Shown here: piece after piece, positions 10,270 through 22,179 of the stretch
Position numbering within the stretch: the first letter of the stretch is position 1
Layout: every line of letters begins with the position of its first letter
Assembly (NCBI GenBank): GCA_016271365.2
Contig: JADMNL010000028.1
Coordinates: 55,198,001 to 55,262,000, forward strand
DNA from: Neoceratodus forsteri
Taxonomy: Eukaryota; Chordata; Ceratodontiformes; Ceratodontidae
Direction of reading: 5' to 3'
DNA length: 64,000 nucleotides
Notes under the pieces: generated by a model
What the model saw: only the letters and a program-made list of their open reading frames with translations
Told to the model about the DNA's origin: nothing
Databases searched by the model: none
Made by a program: the position numbers and the translations under genes

Positions 10270-11884
10270 CTACCACCTCGGGGTCTGATTCCCAAGGACC
10301 TCTCTAGCTTCATTCTCACGGTCACAAGGAATCAGACCCCCCTGTGGCAGAACACACTGGTTCTGCATGGTTACCCATCCTGTATTCTGTATATCACCTC
10401 TTCCAAAATGAATGCCCAGAATCTTTACTGGTTCCTCTGTTCCAGGGATATGTTGTAAAGAAATAATTTTCTCAGTGGTTCTACTTAGGGAATACATTAT
10501 GTTTTTGCATTTATTAATACTTGTTTCTGTGACCCTTGAATATGCTTCTGTTTCTTCTATGACTTTTTCACCTGATTGACGATCTGCTAGAAATAGACTT
10601 CATCTGCATAAGCTGAGGTTTTCACTTCTAACGCACCCTGTACTGGTCGAATTCCTTTTATTTGATCATCTGCATGTATTGCTTTTAATAGGGGATCTAT
10701 ACAAAAGATATTCAGAAGGGGGCTTATGGAGCATCCTTGTCTCACCCCTCTCTTCATGGACACATACGATCCAAAATATCCATTTATTAAGGAGATTGCT
10801 GCAGCTTCCTTACTAAATGTCTGAATCCATTGACAAAATTCTCTTGGGATTCCATATGATTGTAGTACCTAATCTATGAAAGTATGAGCTACTCTATCAT
10901 AAGTTTTTTCTTGGCCTAGTGATAAAATGTAACCCGTCAGCTTGTCCTCTTTGCCTTGTTACACTAGTTCTCTTATGAGCAGCAGATTATCACCTATGGA
11001 GCGACCTATTACAGAACATGATTGGGATACTGTTTTCAGGTATGGGGCTACTTTTGACAGTCTTAGAGCTAAAATTTTCATTTATATTTTGAAATCTGAA
11101 TTTAATAAACTAAGCAGTCTCCTGTTCCTTAAATGTGATTGTTCGTTTTTTTTTTTTTTTGTTAATCAAGATTTGAACAGCTATATTTAAATGTTAATTT
11201 AATTTGTTGTTCAGTAAGACCCAATTAAATATCACCACTAAAATATCTATGCCGGGATCCTGAATTTGTTTATAAAATTCTGACGGTAGTCCATCCATAC
11301 CAGGGGCTGTATCATGTTTCAAAGTTGTTATTGCTTTCTCCAATTCTATTTTGGTTATGGGTAAAATTAAATGTTGTACAATATCCTGGGGAATAGCATT
11401 TTTTTGGTATTGATTTCAAATAATCTTTCATACTGGTTTCTGTGAGTTGTGGTTCTGCTTAAATATCTGTTAAATATGAGTTGAACTCCCTTAAGATTTC
11501 TGGAGTTGAAAATACTTTTCTCCCTTTCTTTGTTTGCCCTTCTGTCACTGTCCTTTCTGCAGCACGCCCATGACACCCAGTAAAGGTATCTCCAAAGCCT
11601 GATTTCCCATTGGTGCAGATTCTATGTTCTATTAACATGGATGTGGCCCTAGAGTATTGCAAAGGTTCCATATCTTTTTTAATGTTTTGTACATAATCAG
11701 ATAAGGAAATATTTTGTGTGTTTATTACAGAATATAGTTTGGTTAACTGACTTCTGAAATCTAAGTATTTTCTGTACTGATGGGCATTTCGTTTTGATGC
11801 TATATATGTAATAAGTTTTTGTAGTCCTCTTTTCGTTTTCACCCACCAGAGGTTTAAATCATCCTCCAAACCTGCTAGAGGCAT
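10270..11884 (-). pseudogene. Tx1-like ORF2 reverse transcriptase region, degenerate
   Basis: The minus strand between the endonuclease and the ORF2 C-terminus. The best-preserved part (11459-11884, 141 residues) contains LNLWWVKTKRGLQKLI and KDMEPLQYSRA, typical of the segment before the RT palm in L1/Tx1 ORF2. Below 11400 the RT palm is visible only as short in-frame pieces, for instance around 10600-10900, where antisense sequence codes a GCSISPLLNIF-like stretch. An internal poly-T run lies at 11147-11160. There is no intact domain. Confidence 0.6.
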
Positions 11885-12576
11885 ATAGACTTTAAAAAGA
11901 TTCTTTATCTGGTTTGCAACTTTCTCATCTTGAATTAAGGTGACATTCAGTTACAGTAGTGTTTACCATATGGAACACATTCATGTAAACCACAAACTGT
12001 ATGTAATATAGCATGATCAGATGTTTCACGTGGTCTAGTGGCTGCATCATGTATTAGTATATTTTTTCAGACAAATAGAAAGTCTGTTCTTGTGGACAAT
12101 TGTCCTTTAAAAAAGGAATATCCTCCTTATTCGTGTACTTCTCTGTACGAGCCTTTTAAGCCTACGGTCTGTACTACTGATTTTAAACAATTTGTATCAC
12201 AAAACTCCTTTTCCGTGCTTGATCCTCTGTCCTTATGGGCTATAATACAGTTAAAATCCCCTCCCCAAATATTGTAGTGTGTCTTGTTGTAAATAAATAT
12301 GGTTTAATGTTATTAAATAAGTCTACTCTGTCCTTCTTTTTGGTTGGTGCATATACACTAATTATTATCCATGCAGTGTTCTTATAAAAACTGTCTAACA
12401 AAAGGGCTCACCCAGGTTGAATGTCTACTAACTCTGTAACTGTGAATCCATTCCCTTTAAATAAAATGCCCAGGCCATCGCACGTGTCTGTCCCAAAGGA
12501 AAAATAAGCTGGGCCCATCACCCACTCTTTCTGTGCGTACCAGGTCATAATGTTGTACGCTTAATAGTGTACGGCA

Positions 12577-12963
12577 CTATGACGAAACCCGGACCCATGC
12601 GCTCTCTGAGGTGGACGCCCCCAGAGTTAGAATCTTTAGTGGGAGGGTCTGTGGCACAGCCCCCATGTAATGGGGGTGTGGGGGCAGAGCCTCCCACAGA
12701 ACAAACGATAACAAGAAGTCGCGCAACACAATTAAGTCGCATGGAATTCTGCTTTGCGACATATTGACCATGTGCCCTTTCTGTGCCTGTTGAACTAAAA
12801 AGGCTGTGTTAAGTCTGGTTTCTTGCAACAAGCTCATATCAACCCCATCTTTCAATATAGACAAAGTGACTAATTTCCTGCAAGCATTCTTTATACCGTT
12901 AGCGTTCAGTGTAGCCACTTTCAAGATAGGATGCTGTGCCATATACAAGGAAAGGCAAATCAC
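12577..12963 (-). pseudogene. Tx1-like ORF2 start: AP endonuclease N-terminus
   Basis: A 128-residue open stretch starts just at the end of ORF1. Residues 15-50 (LKVATLNANGIKN, then LLQETRL) are the first two active-site blocks of APE-type LINE endonucleases: the catalytic Asn of LNxNGI and the Glu of LLQET. The frame fails after about residue 60. The ORF1-ORF2 junction at 12960 is compact, as in Tx1/L1 elements. Confidence 0.8.
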
Positions 12964-14610
12964 TCAGGATCTTCCAAATGAGCCTTAGTCCTAGTTTGAA
13001 TCCCTGTTCTTCTATTTCTTAAAACAGACTTGGTGTTGTGTTGTGTGTTACATTCAGAATCTGAGGAAGGAAGTGGTTGAGATGAAGTTTCAGATTCACC
13101 ACCCTGTTCAGACTCCTGTGTGTCCACTGAAAGGATTTCATATTTATTGCTTACAACTAAACCCTGTTCCGGAGAGGAAGCTTTAGTGATTTTAGATTTA
13201 GGTCTTCTTTGTCTCATAGGTCTCTTTTTCATACCTGTTCCTATGTTGGGGGGCACGGTAGTCCTTTCTTCAGTCTCAAATTTGGAGGGGGCAGTTTCTG
13301 CTCTTTCTTTTCCCTGTGCCATGTCTCCTGTTTGTGGTGCAGGTGCTGTGTTTTCATTCCCTGACATATTTCCTGTGCATTGCACTACTGTAGTGGAAGG
13401 GTCCCCAGCTGTCGGGCTATGCTGATCATTGTGGGTGGGTTCTTTTTGCGGTGCTGTTCGTGTGCTGTTACCTGTTTCTGCATGTTTATGTGTTGCCATG
13501 TCTTTCTTTGGGTTTCTGATAATATGTGATTTTGGTCCGGGTGGTCAGACCGGTTGTGGGTAGCCCACAGGCACGCTCAATATGCATGGCCAGTCCCATC
13601 ACACAACTTACACTGGACCTCTTCTTGACACTCAGAGCTTGAGTGTCCCATCGAAAGACACAAGTAACACTTTACTCCATCACACACTTGGCTACGATCA
13701 GAAAAGGAACCACATTTGAAACAGGTTCTCAGTTGAACAGCATAAATACAATGTCCTCTCTCCCTTCCTAAGTTATTCATTAAGTGAATTCTTCCTTTTT
13801 GGCATTTCATAATCTCACCTTGTACTTCCACCCCACCATCCAGATGTGCTCATCATCGAAGGTGGGTTGGGGTGCCCCAATGACCTCACATCTCTGTTAT
13901 ACCCAGTGCTTGATGTCATGCACTGCCACTGTTTCATTACGGAAAAGAATTGTGACAGTTTTCACTGCTGGTTGTGCTAAGTGGGATAGCTCAGAATGGA
14001 AGCCATATGTCTGTGTACTGTTTCCTTTTGTACTGAGACCAGAATCTATCTACAGTAGATTTTGAGGTGTTTTAAAACTGGCATCAAAGTATCTCCAGAT
14101 ATATGCATGAGGGCATACATTTAATTTGAAAAGAAACCCCCAAGGATTCTTTAATCAGTTGTCTGTCTACATAAATCCTATCTTGATGCAAATTTAAACC
14201 TCCTATGTCTTGTAGTCTAACTGCATTGCGTCTTTGGACTGGTGGAGGTTGATTGAAAAAAAGGCAATTTTTCTAAAGCTTTCCCGGTTGATTCTGGCTT
14301 GTTCACTTGAGTTATGTTCAGTATTCTGAGGTGGATGTTCTAGCTCCATTTGATCTCCCCAAGAGGGCTTATTTGTACTCAGGCCTTCATCTCCAGAATC
14401 ACTGCTGGGTACCACTGGGATGTTTTGTGGATTCTGTTTCCCAGTTTGAGCAAGTTGCACACCTTCAGATCTGAATTCTGAATCTGTAATAAAGTTTGTC
14501 ATGTTTACCGTCCCAGTGATGTCTGAATTTGAAAATGTGTCGCCTCTGCTTTTGCCAGGAGTAGGACTGTGGGTAGGGTCAGGCACCCACTGGCCTGATT
14601 CTAATGACAT
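12960..14610 (-). pseudogene. Tx1-like ORF1 with zinc knuckles, broken
   Basis: Three open stretches make up ORF1. The first (14610-14203) is acidic and low in complexity and runs into a conserved block (NAVRL...GG...DRIYVDRQLIKES) around 14060-14215, partly in another frame. The second (13831-13577) has clustered CCHC-type knuckles: CFKCGSFS, CYLCLSMGH and CKLCDGTGH. The third (13499-12960) is a polar, basic C-terminal region with KKRPMRQRRPKSK. ORF1 of Tx1 elements is a nucleic-acid binding protein. The conserved block is also present in the second Tx1 copy at 42593-43255, which ties the two together. Confidence 0.75.
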
Positions 14611-14634
14611 CCTGCATGTTTCAGAGAAGTTTCA

Positions 14635-15193
14635 AGTAGCCATCCTAACCACTTACCCTTTAGCAGCTTTAAAGCCATGCAAGACCCCTCTATCGGTTAC
14701 CAACATTGGTACGGGCTGTCGAAAAAAACATTTAAAATACTGATGTTTGAAACCGATGGGAACTGGTACCTCACACTAAGACAAAATAAAGAATAAATTC
14801 AATCAAAACAGTCAGTTCCAAACAGGACCAATTGAAAAGCTTTACAAATTTTACACAATACAGAAAATAAACAAAAACTAAACTAATGTCCACTACCTAC
14901 AACACTTACGGTACCACAGACAGGGATCTGAACTGAAAAAAAGAAGAAAATTATGGTTTAAAACCAATGTTTTACTGAGACTGAACCGACAAGCGAAGGA
15001 GAGATCTCCAGAGCGACTGTTCAGTTAGGCGAAGTAAAGAATGTCACGGTTAAACTTTGAAGTGCAGCAGACAGAGGTTTGAATCGAGCTCGAGCCCAAC
15101 GTTCTATGCTCTGGCATAGAGTTAACTATTTCCGCTCTGGAGCAGTTCAAGTGCTGGGGCTAACTGCATAATGTCAGAATACAGCAAGACTTC
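14635..15193 (-). mobile_element. DIRS 5' end with terminal inverted repeat (fragment)
   Basis: This matches the 5' leader and terminal repeat of the DIRS at 47083-52720. Shared blocks are AGAGCGACTGTTCAGT (15010; also 52527), the A-rich leader, and the terminal repeat with GAGTTAACTATTTC and AGCAAGACTTCAT. Only the leader up to the gag start is present. On the left it joins Tx1-like ORF1, on the right a CR1 3' end. Confidence 0.8.
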
Positions 15194-15970
15194 ATAGAAA
15201 CATAGACTTTGATGCAGATAAGGACCACTTGGCTCACCTAGTCTGCCCATTTCCCTACCTGGAGGATAACCAGCAGATCCTATTTAACCAACAGCCTATT
15301 TTTTCCTACCCCACCAAAAATGGCCTTATGTCAGTCCTATGCATTCTTGAATTCTCCCACAGTTTTAGACCCCACAACCTCCTCAGGAAGGCTGTTTCAT
15401 CGTCCACCACTCTCTCTGTGAAAAAATACTTCTTCACATTGCCCCTGAGCCACCCCCTCTATCTTCAAATTGTTTCCCCTTGTTCTTGCACATCTCTTTT
15501 CTGAAAGTTGCTACCCTCTTGGACTTTGTTGATTCCACTGAGGTAATTAAACGTTTCTATCATGTCCCCCCTCTCCCTCCTTTCCTCAAGGGTATATATA
15601 TTAAGCGCCTTTAGTCTCTCCTCGTATGGCTTCTCTTGCAGACCCTGCACCATTTTAGTTGCCCTCCTCTGAACTGCCTCCATCCTGTCTAGGTCCTTGC
15701 AGAGATGGCATCTCCAGAACTGGATGCAGTACTCTAGATGGGGTCTCATCAACTGTCTGTATAGGGGGATAACAATTTCCTGTTTTCTGCTGGTGATGCC
15801 TCTCCCTATACATCCCAGTATCCCACCAGCCCTTCCTACTGCCTTCTCACATTGCTTGCCAATCTTAAGGTCATCTGATATGATTACCCCCAGGCCCCTT
15901 TCCATTTCTGTTGTTGTCACTACCTCCTCCCCCCATGTTGTTTGCAATGCTATTCTGATGATTTATTTTT
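15194..15970 (-). mobile_element. CR1-like LINE 3' fragment, antisense (copy B)
   Basis: This 5'-truncated CR1 copy begins at its 3' end with ATAGAAACATAGACTTTGAT, the same terminus as the forward copy ending at 30484. The minus-strand frame 15465-15947 (160 residues) is the C-terminal RT region: DLGVIISDDLKI, GRGITSRKQEIVIPLYRQL, RPHLEYCIQFW and ERRERGDMIETF. It is one of the better-preserved CR1 pieces here. It inserted at the outer end of the DIRS terminal repeat. Confidence 0.9.
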
Positions 15971-16069
15971 TTTATGTGCAGGATTTTAAGTGTAGTTCTG
16001 CCTTGGTCACAGACACATAAGCTATAAAAAGTACATTTAAGGATGGATGTATTAGTCAAAGCTTGTAGT

Positions 16070-16290
16070 AACAAAATAAAGAACAAATGTGTGTTTTGTT
16101 CTTTTAATTGTTTAACTAGGAGTAGCACATTAACCTGAAAACTTGTTTACAGGGGCAACCTGGGAGCACATGGAAGTTAAGTGACTTGCTCGGGGTCACT
16201 CAGTATGCAAGTGGGAAATGTGGAATTCAAACCCAGATCTCCAGATTTTCAGATCAGAGCATTAAACCACTGTGCTATAGTGCCCCGTAG
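16070..16290 (-). mobile_element. tRNA-derived SINE, CORE/MIR-like, antisense
   Basis: Read on the minus strand, the head GGGGCACTATAGCACAGTGG is followed by a B-box-like GGGTTTGAATTCC and the core TGAGTGACCCCGAGCAAGTC. The tail is AT-rich. It is related to, but not the same subfamily as, the SINE at 9735. Confidence 0.75.
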
Positions 16291-16774
16291 TTATGGCAGT
16301 CATCTGTTTTATGGTCCATGATGTTGGTGTAATAAGCAGCAGTACACTGCATTGCAGGTGTAAAATGTTAATAAGTAGATCAAGCAATAGATGTGCTGAG
16401 CAGTTACTGAAGCAAGAAATGTATTTAGGATAGTAAAATATTCCTGTTAGAAAACTGATAAATGTGTGACATTTGCATCTCAATTTCAAGGAGGTCCTTA
16501 TGGGGTGTCTATGTACAATATAAAGTAGTTATGGTTTTCGAGTTGTCTGAGTAATTGTTTTGTACTACCACTGTTACTGAATTTAAATTACTCTAGGAAG
16601 GAAATCTAAGTTTATGTAACTGTCTTTAAATGTATTAAAACATTTACTTGTCTTTATAATGTAATGCATTAAATGCTGTTGCTGGGTTAAGAAGTCGCAT
16701 AACAGCAACAGAGATGAAAGCAATGGGATGCAGAGGTATCTGAAAAAAGTATACATTAGCAGGAGCAGTGTCAC
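16291..16774. other. AT-rich intronic sequence without recognised element
   Basis: No tandem structure, no exon-like open frame with splice signals, and no match to the repeats in this window that I can see. Confidence 0.4.
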
Positions 16775-17440
16775 GTCTTCACCAATTTTTTTATAGTTTC
16801 ACTCCAGATTTTCAGCATTACCATTTTTTTACACCTCCTCATAAACAGTACTGCTGTCATTTTTGACATCCTGTTCAAAATGTGTTTTTGTATTCGTGGT
16901 GCCAAATGGCACAGTCATTGCGCAAAACCGTCTTTCAGCTAATGGACTGATAGTGTCACTGTTCAGGCGGTGGGGTCACAAAAAGCCCATGCTGAAAACT
17001 TGGAGTGAAAATACCAAGAAATGCCCTGGGCATTAAGGTTTATGACCATAACACCCTGCCCTATAGGGCCCAACAGGCATCAGGAATGTGATTTGGGATT
17101 GTCAACAGTAATGCTCACACCATTCTACCCCATCCCCACCCTGCAGCCAGTGACAGGTATGGAGGTGTGCCTTTGACTCTTCAGCCCCAAAGTTCACTCC
17201 ATTCTCTTACTCTGTACCCATTTCAGCGCATTTCCTTATGGAATGGGGTGAGTATAAAGTCTGAACACCCGAAGACACACCTTGGCATTTGTCTGTGTCT
17301 GCAGGGTAGGGTGAAGTGAAATGGCGTGAGCGTTATGGGCAATGATCCAAAGGCACACCCCAGTGCCTGTCCATCTCAGCGGCATGTGGGTGAGGGTTGG
17401 CGTCACTTCAGTACTTCACTGCCATTCCTATTCTGCCTGT
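16775..17440 (+). repeat. Family X repeat, right-hand part (copy X0)
   Basis: This copy shares a long ordered series of blocks with 31150-31800 and 44640-45080. First comes CAGATTTTCAGCATT with CCTCCTCATAAACAGTAC, then a CAGTCATTGCGC dyad. Next come CACCCTGC and AGCCAGTGACAGG, then CCTTATGGAATGGGGT, then TCTGCAGGGTAGGGTGA and GGCGTCACTTCAGTACTTC. It stops at a CTGTCTCT simple repeat (17435-17480) before the family X right terminus. There is no coding potential. Confidence 0.75.
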
Positions 17441-19598
17441 CTCTCTGTCTCTCTGTCTGTGTAATTATCTATCTTTCTATCAAGTGCATGTATTGCTATT
17501 TTTTGCTGTTTCTAAAACAAACCTGCATATCACATTTGCCTGCACTCTGAGCACATACTTATGAAACTGTGCATATTTGTACTCCACTTCTACGTAAACC
17601 TCATACTTTCCTAATATTCCCATTATCACATGCATAACTGCCTTGCCCTTATCAAAAAGCGACCCCCTCTGAAAGTTACTATCACATTTTCTCTAACAGT
17701 CCATCATTACACCCAACTTCCTGACAACACCACATTGCTTAAATATAACTTACATCATGTCATGGACAAAAACCCTGTTTCTCTAACAAAAAACTCTGTA
17801 AATAATCCCTAGACTGAACGCATGCTAGCCATTACTTTTTCATGTACTGCCACCTTCTGTACCATCATGGGGATTTGCATATGTTTCCCATGATGCTTTG
17901 CATTATTAGGGTATGTGCAGTTGTGTTTTCTTCAAAATTTGGCTATCCGGCCGATATCGACTGGGATAACACACACCTCAGTGGCATTTGCTCTGGGGTT
18001 CTTTTGTAAACCGGTATTGCTTCCTGTTCCTTCCATTAAAATGTATACCTCCATATATTTTCCTAATAATTTGTATGCCTTCCTAAGAACAAAAACTAAA
18101 ACAAATCTTACTACTTACAAATCATTGTGTTGTTTCTCCATACCTCCTTAACAATTCCACCCAACTTCACGGACTTCATTGTGCAGCCCTGGTGGATCTG
18201 ACCAGAATTTGTTTATGTTGACACAGTGCTTGTTTCACACAGGTTTCTCTTCTTTTCCTTTTTTTTTTTTAATTTACTGTATTTTTCCCCCCCAGGACAC
18301 TCAACCATTTGCCTGCTTCTGCCCCAGTCGTGCTTCCCCAGTGGCCGCTATCCGCCGCAGGTATCCCCTGGCTTACCCCCCTAGGGCAGGGCCACAGTCT
18401 CATGACTCGCCTGTCTCCAACAGGAAAGGTGCTGGAAAACTGACATTGCCTCCCTGGCTTTCCCCCCAGGGTGGGGTTCGGGGCCAGTGGTGAGTTCTGT
18501 GGGATCAGTAATTAATCTGCGGCAGCACAGTGAGGAGCCATGAAGACCTGGGAGCACGGCAGCATAATCCAGAGCACCCAAAGTAATTTTCTTTGTTTTT
18601 CCAGGAGGTGGGGACATGCAGTGGCGTCCAATGTCTGCCCCACCTCCTGAAAGCTGGCACTGGGTGCTGTGGTGCTCCTGGCTTCCACCAGGGATCCCTG
18701 ACACACTGAGCATATTCTCCACCCTCCTCCCAGATAAGGAGAGTAGTCCATGAGACACTTCATCCTTCTCCCCCCGGCCAGCCCTCTGGTGATCCGGGTC
18801 CTTTCCCAAACACAGATCACCAGCATCACAAGCAGAAATCCAACCGCTGCGCCAGTGGGCCAGCAGGTGTCTCTAATTTTCTAAAAAACACATTTCCTAA
18901 AAGAAAAATCTTAAACATGATCAAATGTTTACATGCAGTTGTTGTGTCTCTTGGTTTAAGAGTTTTGTCTCCAGTCCTTTGTGTGACAGAATTGATCATC
19001 TTTACACTACTCTCACCCCACAAAACTCAACGTACTGTTATATATAGCTTAATACAAATGCCAGGTCCATGCTGACAGTTGTATGCATAATCTCATGTGC
19101 ATTTCTAGGGTTTGAGAACCACAGCCTGAAGGCGGGTAGTTCTGATACCCTTAGGATGTAAGACCGCTCTTAAATCCATAGAAGTGGTCTTGGCTGGTGT
19201 ATTAATCCATTACTGATTGAGAGTGATTACTAATACATTAACATTTAAAAAACAACACTGAGGCCGGCCCCAGAACCTCTCGATGGAATTACTCCCTTAT
19301 AATGCACAGTAAGCTATGCATTATTCTCTTTATTGATTGAGACTGATTAATAATACATTAACGTTTAAAAAACAACACTGAACTTGCCTGTTTTCAGGGC
19401 AGCTGTGCATGAGACAGTGTCCCAAGAGTGTCTCACACCCAGAGGAACGGACTGTGCTGATCAGTAGGCAGTGCTCCCTAAATCTATAATAGCCATAAGA
19501 GACAGAATAACTGTACGTACACATGTATAATGTATAGCCCATGCATTAGAAGAAACGCTTTTTAGGGAAGTGAGCAACTCTTTTCTTTTTCTTTACAG
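17441..19598. other. Intron sequence upstream of exon 2
   Basis: About 2.1 kb without an assignable element. It begins with a CTCTGTCT simple repeat. 18290-18830 is GC-richer than its surroundings, with long but uncharacteristic open frames on both strands. A direct repeat of about 55 bp (19208-19262 and 19330-19384, sharing ACATTAAC and TTTAAAAAACAACACTGA) lies near the exon. Confidence 0.45.
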
Positions 19599-19674
19599 AC
19601 TAAGACAGCAGAACTTCAGCAGTAGCAGCTCATACACCAGACCACATAACACTTTAATATCGGAACGTGAGGAG
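19599..19674 (+). CDS. Host gene internal exon 2
   Basis: A 76-bp exon with a strong acceptor (a pyrimidine run of mostly T, then CTTTACAG) and the donor GTATTT. Its first base completes the arginine codon left open by exon 1. It then codes 25 residues beginning LRQQNF, continuing with a five-serine run and SYTRPHN, and ending ISEREE in phase 0. The sequence continues the coiled-coil character of exon 1 and then becomes polar and flexible. The phase matches exon 3 at 32149. I do not recognise the gene. The long intron to exon 1 (16.4 kb) is filled by repeats. Confidence 0.8.
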
Positions 19675-20952
19675 GTATTTATGTTTAGTTTCTTTGCATG
19701 CCTTTATTAATGAAGACTCTGAAAGTTTCAGTGTCTTGTCCTAATTTTAATTTGAGACACCATATACAAATATTTATGTTGCATTAAAGAGCACAAGAAA
19801 TGATTTCTAATTGGCGGATGTTTGCAATGTTCCTATAGTCAGAAGTTCTAGTCGTTGTACAGAACGATCCATGCCTGACTGCACCTAACTGAAAAGTGAT
19901 GTCACAAACCAAAGTTTGCATTGTTTTGCATTCACGGGCAACATTCTGTACAGTTCTCTATGTGGAGCCAGTAATATGGAGTGTTAACTATGTCACAGTT
20001 TGTACACAGAATTCTGGGCATTGCTGTGATAGGTCCGCACCTCATTCACATCATTCTGTACACAAACACTTGACAAAGTGAAAACTCCAGATTCCTGGTT
20101 CCATGAAGAGGATGGTATAGAGTGCTGTCCATACCAAGAAAAAAGCACAAAGCCCTCCTCTCGACGTCAGTGTTTATTCAGGCCCAGTTATGTAGGGATC
20201 CTCTGGAAGTAGGGGTTTCCTTTCTACAAATAAGAACATTACAAACAGCTACCAAGCAGCACACATTTCATGTCTTCTTTAAGCTAAACAGAAGCAGAGC
20301 AATTTTTGGCTCATAGCTGGTTTATTCTTAATTATGAAATGGGTAGAAAGAATGCTGAATTCTGCATGGCCGAGAGCTGATTTCAACTGGGTGGTTATCC
20401 CAGCACAGCGGCCCAGCTGAAAGTATTATGTGTAAAAATGCACAAAATGTACTATAAACGACCCATGTCATACTTGCAGTAAGGCACTCCAGAGGGCGTG
20501 TTACGGTGGGCTAATGGCTCTTCTCAGGTGGTGGAAGCCCTCGGCTATGCCTCGTGCTTTAACCCACCCCAAGGTAGGCCGTTATCCCACCATAACTCAT
20601 CTCCTGCCATGCCTTATTGCTTAAATAGTAGTTGTCTACTTAAGGACATAGCTTTGTCCCCTTCATAACTTTCAGTAATTTACTATCACGGGTTACTGAA
20701 GAATGTGTTTTTAAGTTCGTTTTTCCAAACCAGGGTTTACAACTTTTGACTGAATTATCAATAAAGAGTCCAATTTTTCATTGATAGCCCACAGTCCAAT
20801 GCACCACAAGTCACCTACGCTGTGCGAATTAGCAAATGAGGCAGTTTAGCTGTGCTCCAGTGAATCAGCCTGTTGCAGCATAGCATGAGGGGACCATAAT
20901 TAGCTGCCCCTATGAGGGCCCATTTGAATAGAAACGTAGAAACATGAGGCAG
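19675..20952. other. Intron sequence after exon 2
   Basis: No recognised LINE or DIRS sequence. A small inverted-repeat element may be present at 20501-20596: arms TTACGGTGGGCTAATGGC and its near complement around 20577-20596. No exon was identified. Confidence 0.4.
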
Positions 20953-21337
20953 CCCATTGGCACAGCAGTGGTCTTGCCACATGTGACACTGGTCGCTCAC
21001 TGGCACAGCACTGCTGCTGACACTCATGACACTGGCAGCTCACTGGCACAGCACTGCCGCTGACACTCATGACACTGGCAGCTCACTGGCACAGCACTGC
21101 CGCTGACACTCGTGACACTGGCAGCTCACTGGCACTGCACTGCCGCTGACACTCGTGACACTGGCAGCTCACTGGCACAGCACTGCTGCTGACACTTGTG
21201 ACACTGGCAGCTCATTGGCACAGCACTGCCACTGACACTCATGACACTGGCAGCTCACTGGCACAGCACTGACACTGACACTTGTGACACTGGCAGCTCA
21301 TTGGCACTGGTGCTGACTCTTGTGACACTGGCAGCTC
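20953..21337. repeat. 43-bp minisatellite
   Basis: Seven full 43-bp units start at 20987, 21030, 21073, 21116, 21159, 21202 and 21245. They are preceded by a partial unit from 20953 and followed by a shorter unit at 21288 and a partial one from 21325. Each unit carries CACTGGCAGCTCACTGGCAC and GCTGACACTCRTGA. Variation is mainly substitutions. Confidence 0.95.
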
Positions 21338-21794
21338 AAGTTCAGAAGTGCAGCTGGCTCATCACGAGCCAGCTGGGGGTTGGGAGGAGGAGTGAGCATC
21401 CCAGTGGATGGTCTCCTCCATCAGGAAGGGAAGGAAGGCAGCATGCCCTGCCATAACACTGCCTTCTAGGTGACAGTGGGTGACGGTGTGAGTCTACCAG
21501 TCATGAGGTGGGCACGCTCCCTGACGGAAGATGTTGGCATGTTCTCTGTGCTGCATCACAGTGTCCGTTCCATGCAGCATCTAGGGGATGAGGGAAATGA
21601 AATAAAGGAAGACCCACTGGCTGCAGTGGGATGAAGCAGATGGCTGCCCGCAGACTCCACACAGCCTACTAGACTCAGGATGAGCTCAACCAGGAAATCA
21701 ACAGGGACACGTCACAATGCATGGTACAGGGCCTGGGGTGTAGTAACAGGGTAGCAGCTCCAAAGTTACAATGAACACGACAGATCTTACCTGT
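21338..21794. other. Unassigned sequence between minisatellite and DIRS
   Basis: About 450 bp with no recognised element. It could be unique intron sequence. Confidence 0.4.
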
Positions 21795-22135
21795 GTCAGT
21801 CTTCACCATTCATCACATATGAGTACTGGCTGGAGATCAGGACCCCGCGGGAGCTTTTTTTTTTTAAGAAAAGGGGTAGCTGGAGCCGACACAGCATCGG
21901 CGCCACCCTTGAGGCCGACGTACTGCGTGGCGCTCGAGGGTTGGCCATTAGGCTGTGTCGACTCCACCCGCCTACCAGTGCTTCATCTCCTGCCATTGCG
22001 GGCACCTCATTGGAAGCTAACTGAAGAAAATTTTAGGCCTTTCAGCCTTTCGTTCGACAGTCCATCGGTTACCTGCTATTTCTGGGTTCTGCCTCCATTC
22101 AACGTCGCCGGTAAGATCTTTCCTTTTTATTTGAA
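21795..22135 (+). mobile_element. DIRS 5' terminal region (family of 33859-38972)
   Basis: The start CACCATTCATCACATATGAGT...GGACCCCGCGGGAGC is a diverged version of the terminal repeat of the DIRS at 33859-38972 (CACCACTCATTCACACTAGT...GGACCCATCGGGAGC). Orientation is forward. The matching 3' terminal repeat is not found downstream, because the next DIRS end (28475) belongs to another family. Confidence 0.6.
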
Positions 22136-22179
22136 GTAGTGCGACGTCAAGTCTCTTTTGGTGTTTTTTTCTGCAGGTC

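Larger units (their letters stand above)
8154..14630 (-). mobile_element. Tx1/L1-like LINE, antisense, 5' truncated
   Basis: A long non-LTR retrotransposon whose 3' end (sense strand ending ...TTTAATAAAA) abuts the V-SINE at 8154. In order up the coordinates lie the ORF2 C-terminus (9054-9407), degenerate RT (about 10270-11600), the RT N-terminal region (11459-11884), the endonuclease start (12577-12963) and ORF1 with CCHC knuckles (12960-14610). A forward SINE is inserted at 9735-9965. The 5' end is lost against DIRS sequence at about 14630. Numerous stops and frameshifts make it inactive. The assignment to the Tx1/L1 group rests on the endonuclease start, ORF1 zinc knuckles and ORF2 C-terminal style. 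Confidence 0.8.

Noticed and set aside
18381..18829. GC-richer segment with 142- and 105-codon minus-strand frames as a gene
   Set aside because: The frames overlap each other, lack recognisable domains and have no splice or start context. It is left as unassigned intron.
19208..19384. 55-bp direct repeat as LTRs of a small element
   Set aside because: The spacing is only about 120 bp, and there are no primer-binding or polypurine features and no TG...CA ends. A local duplication is simpler.
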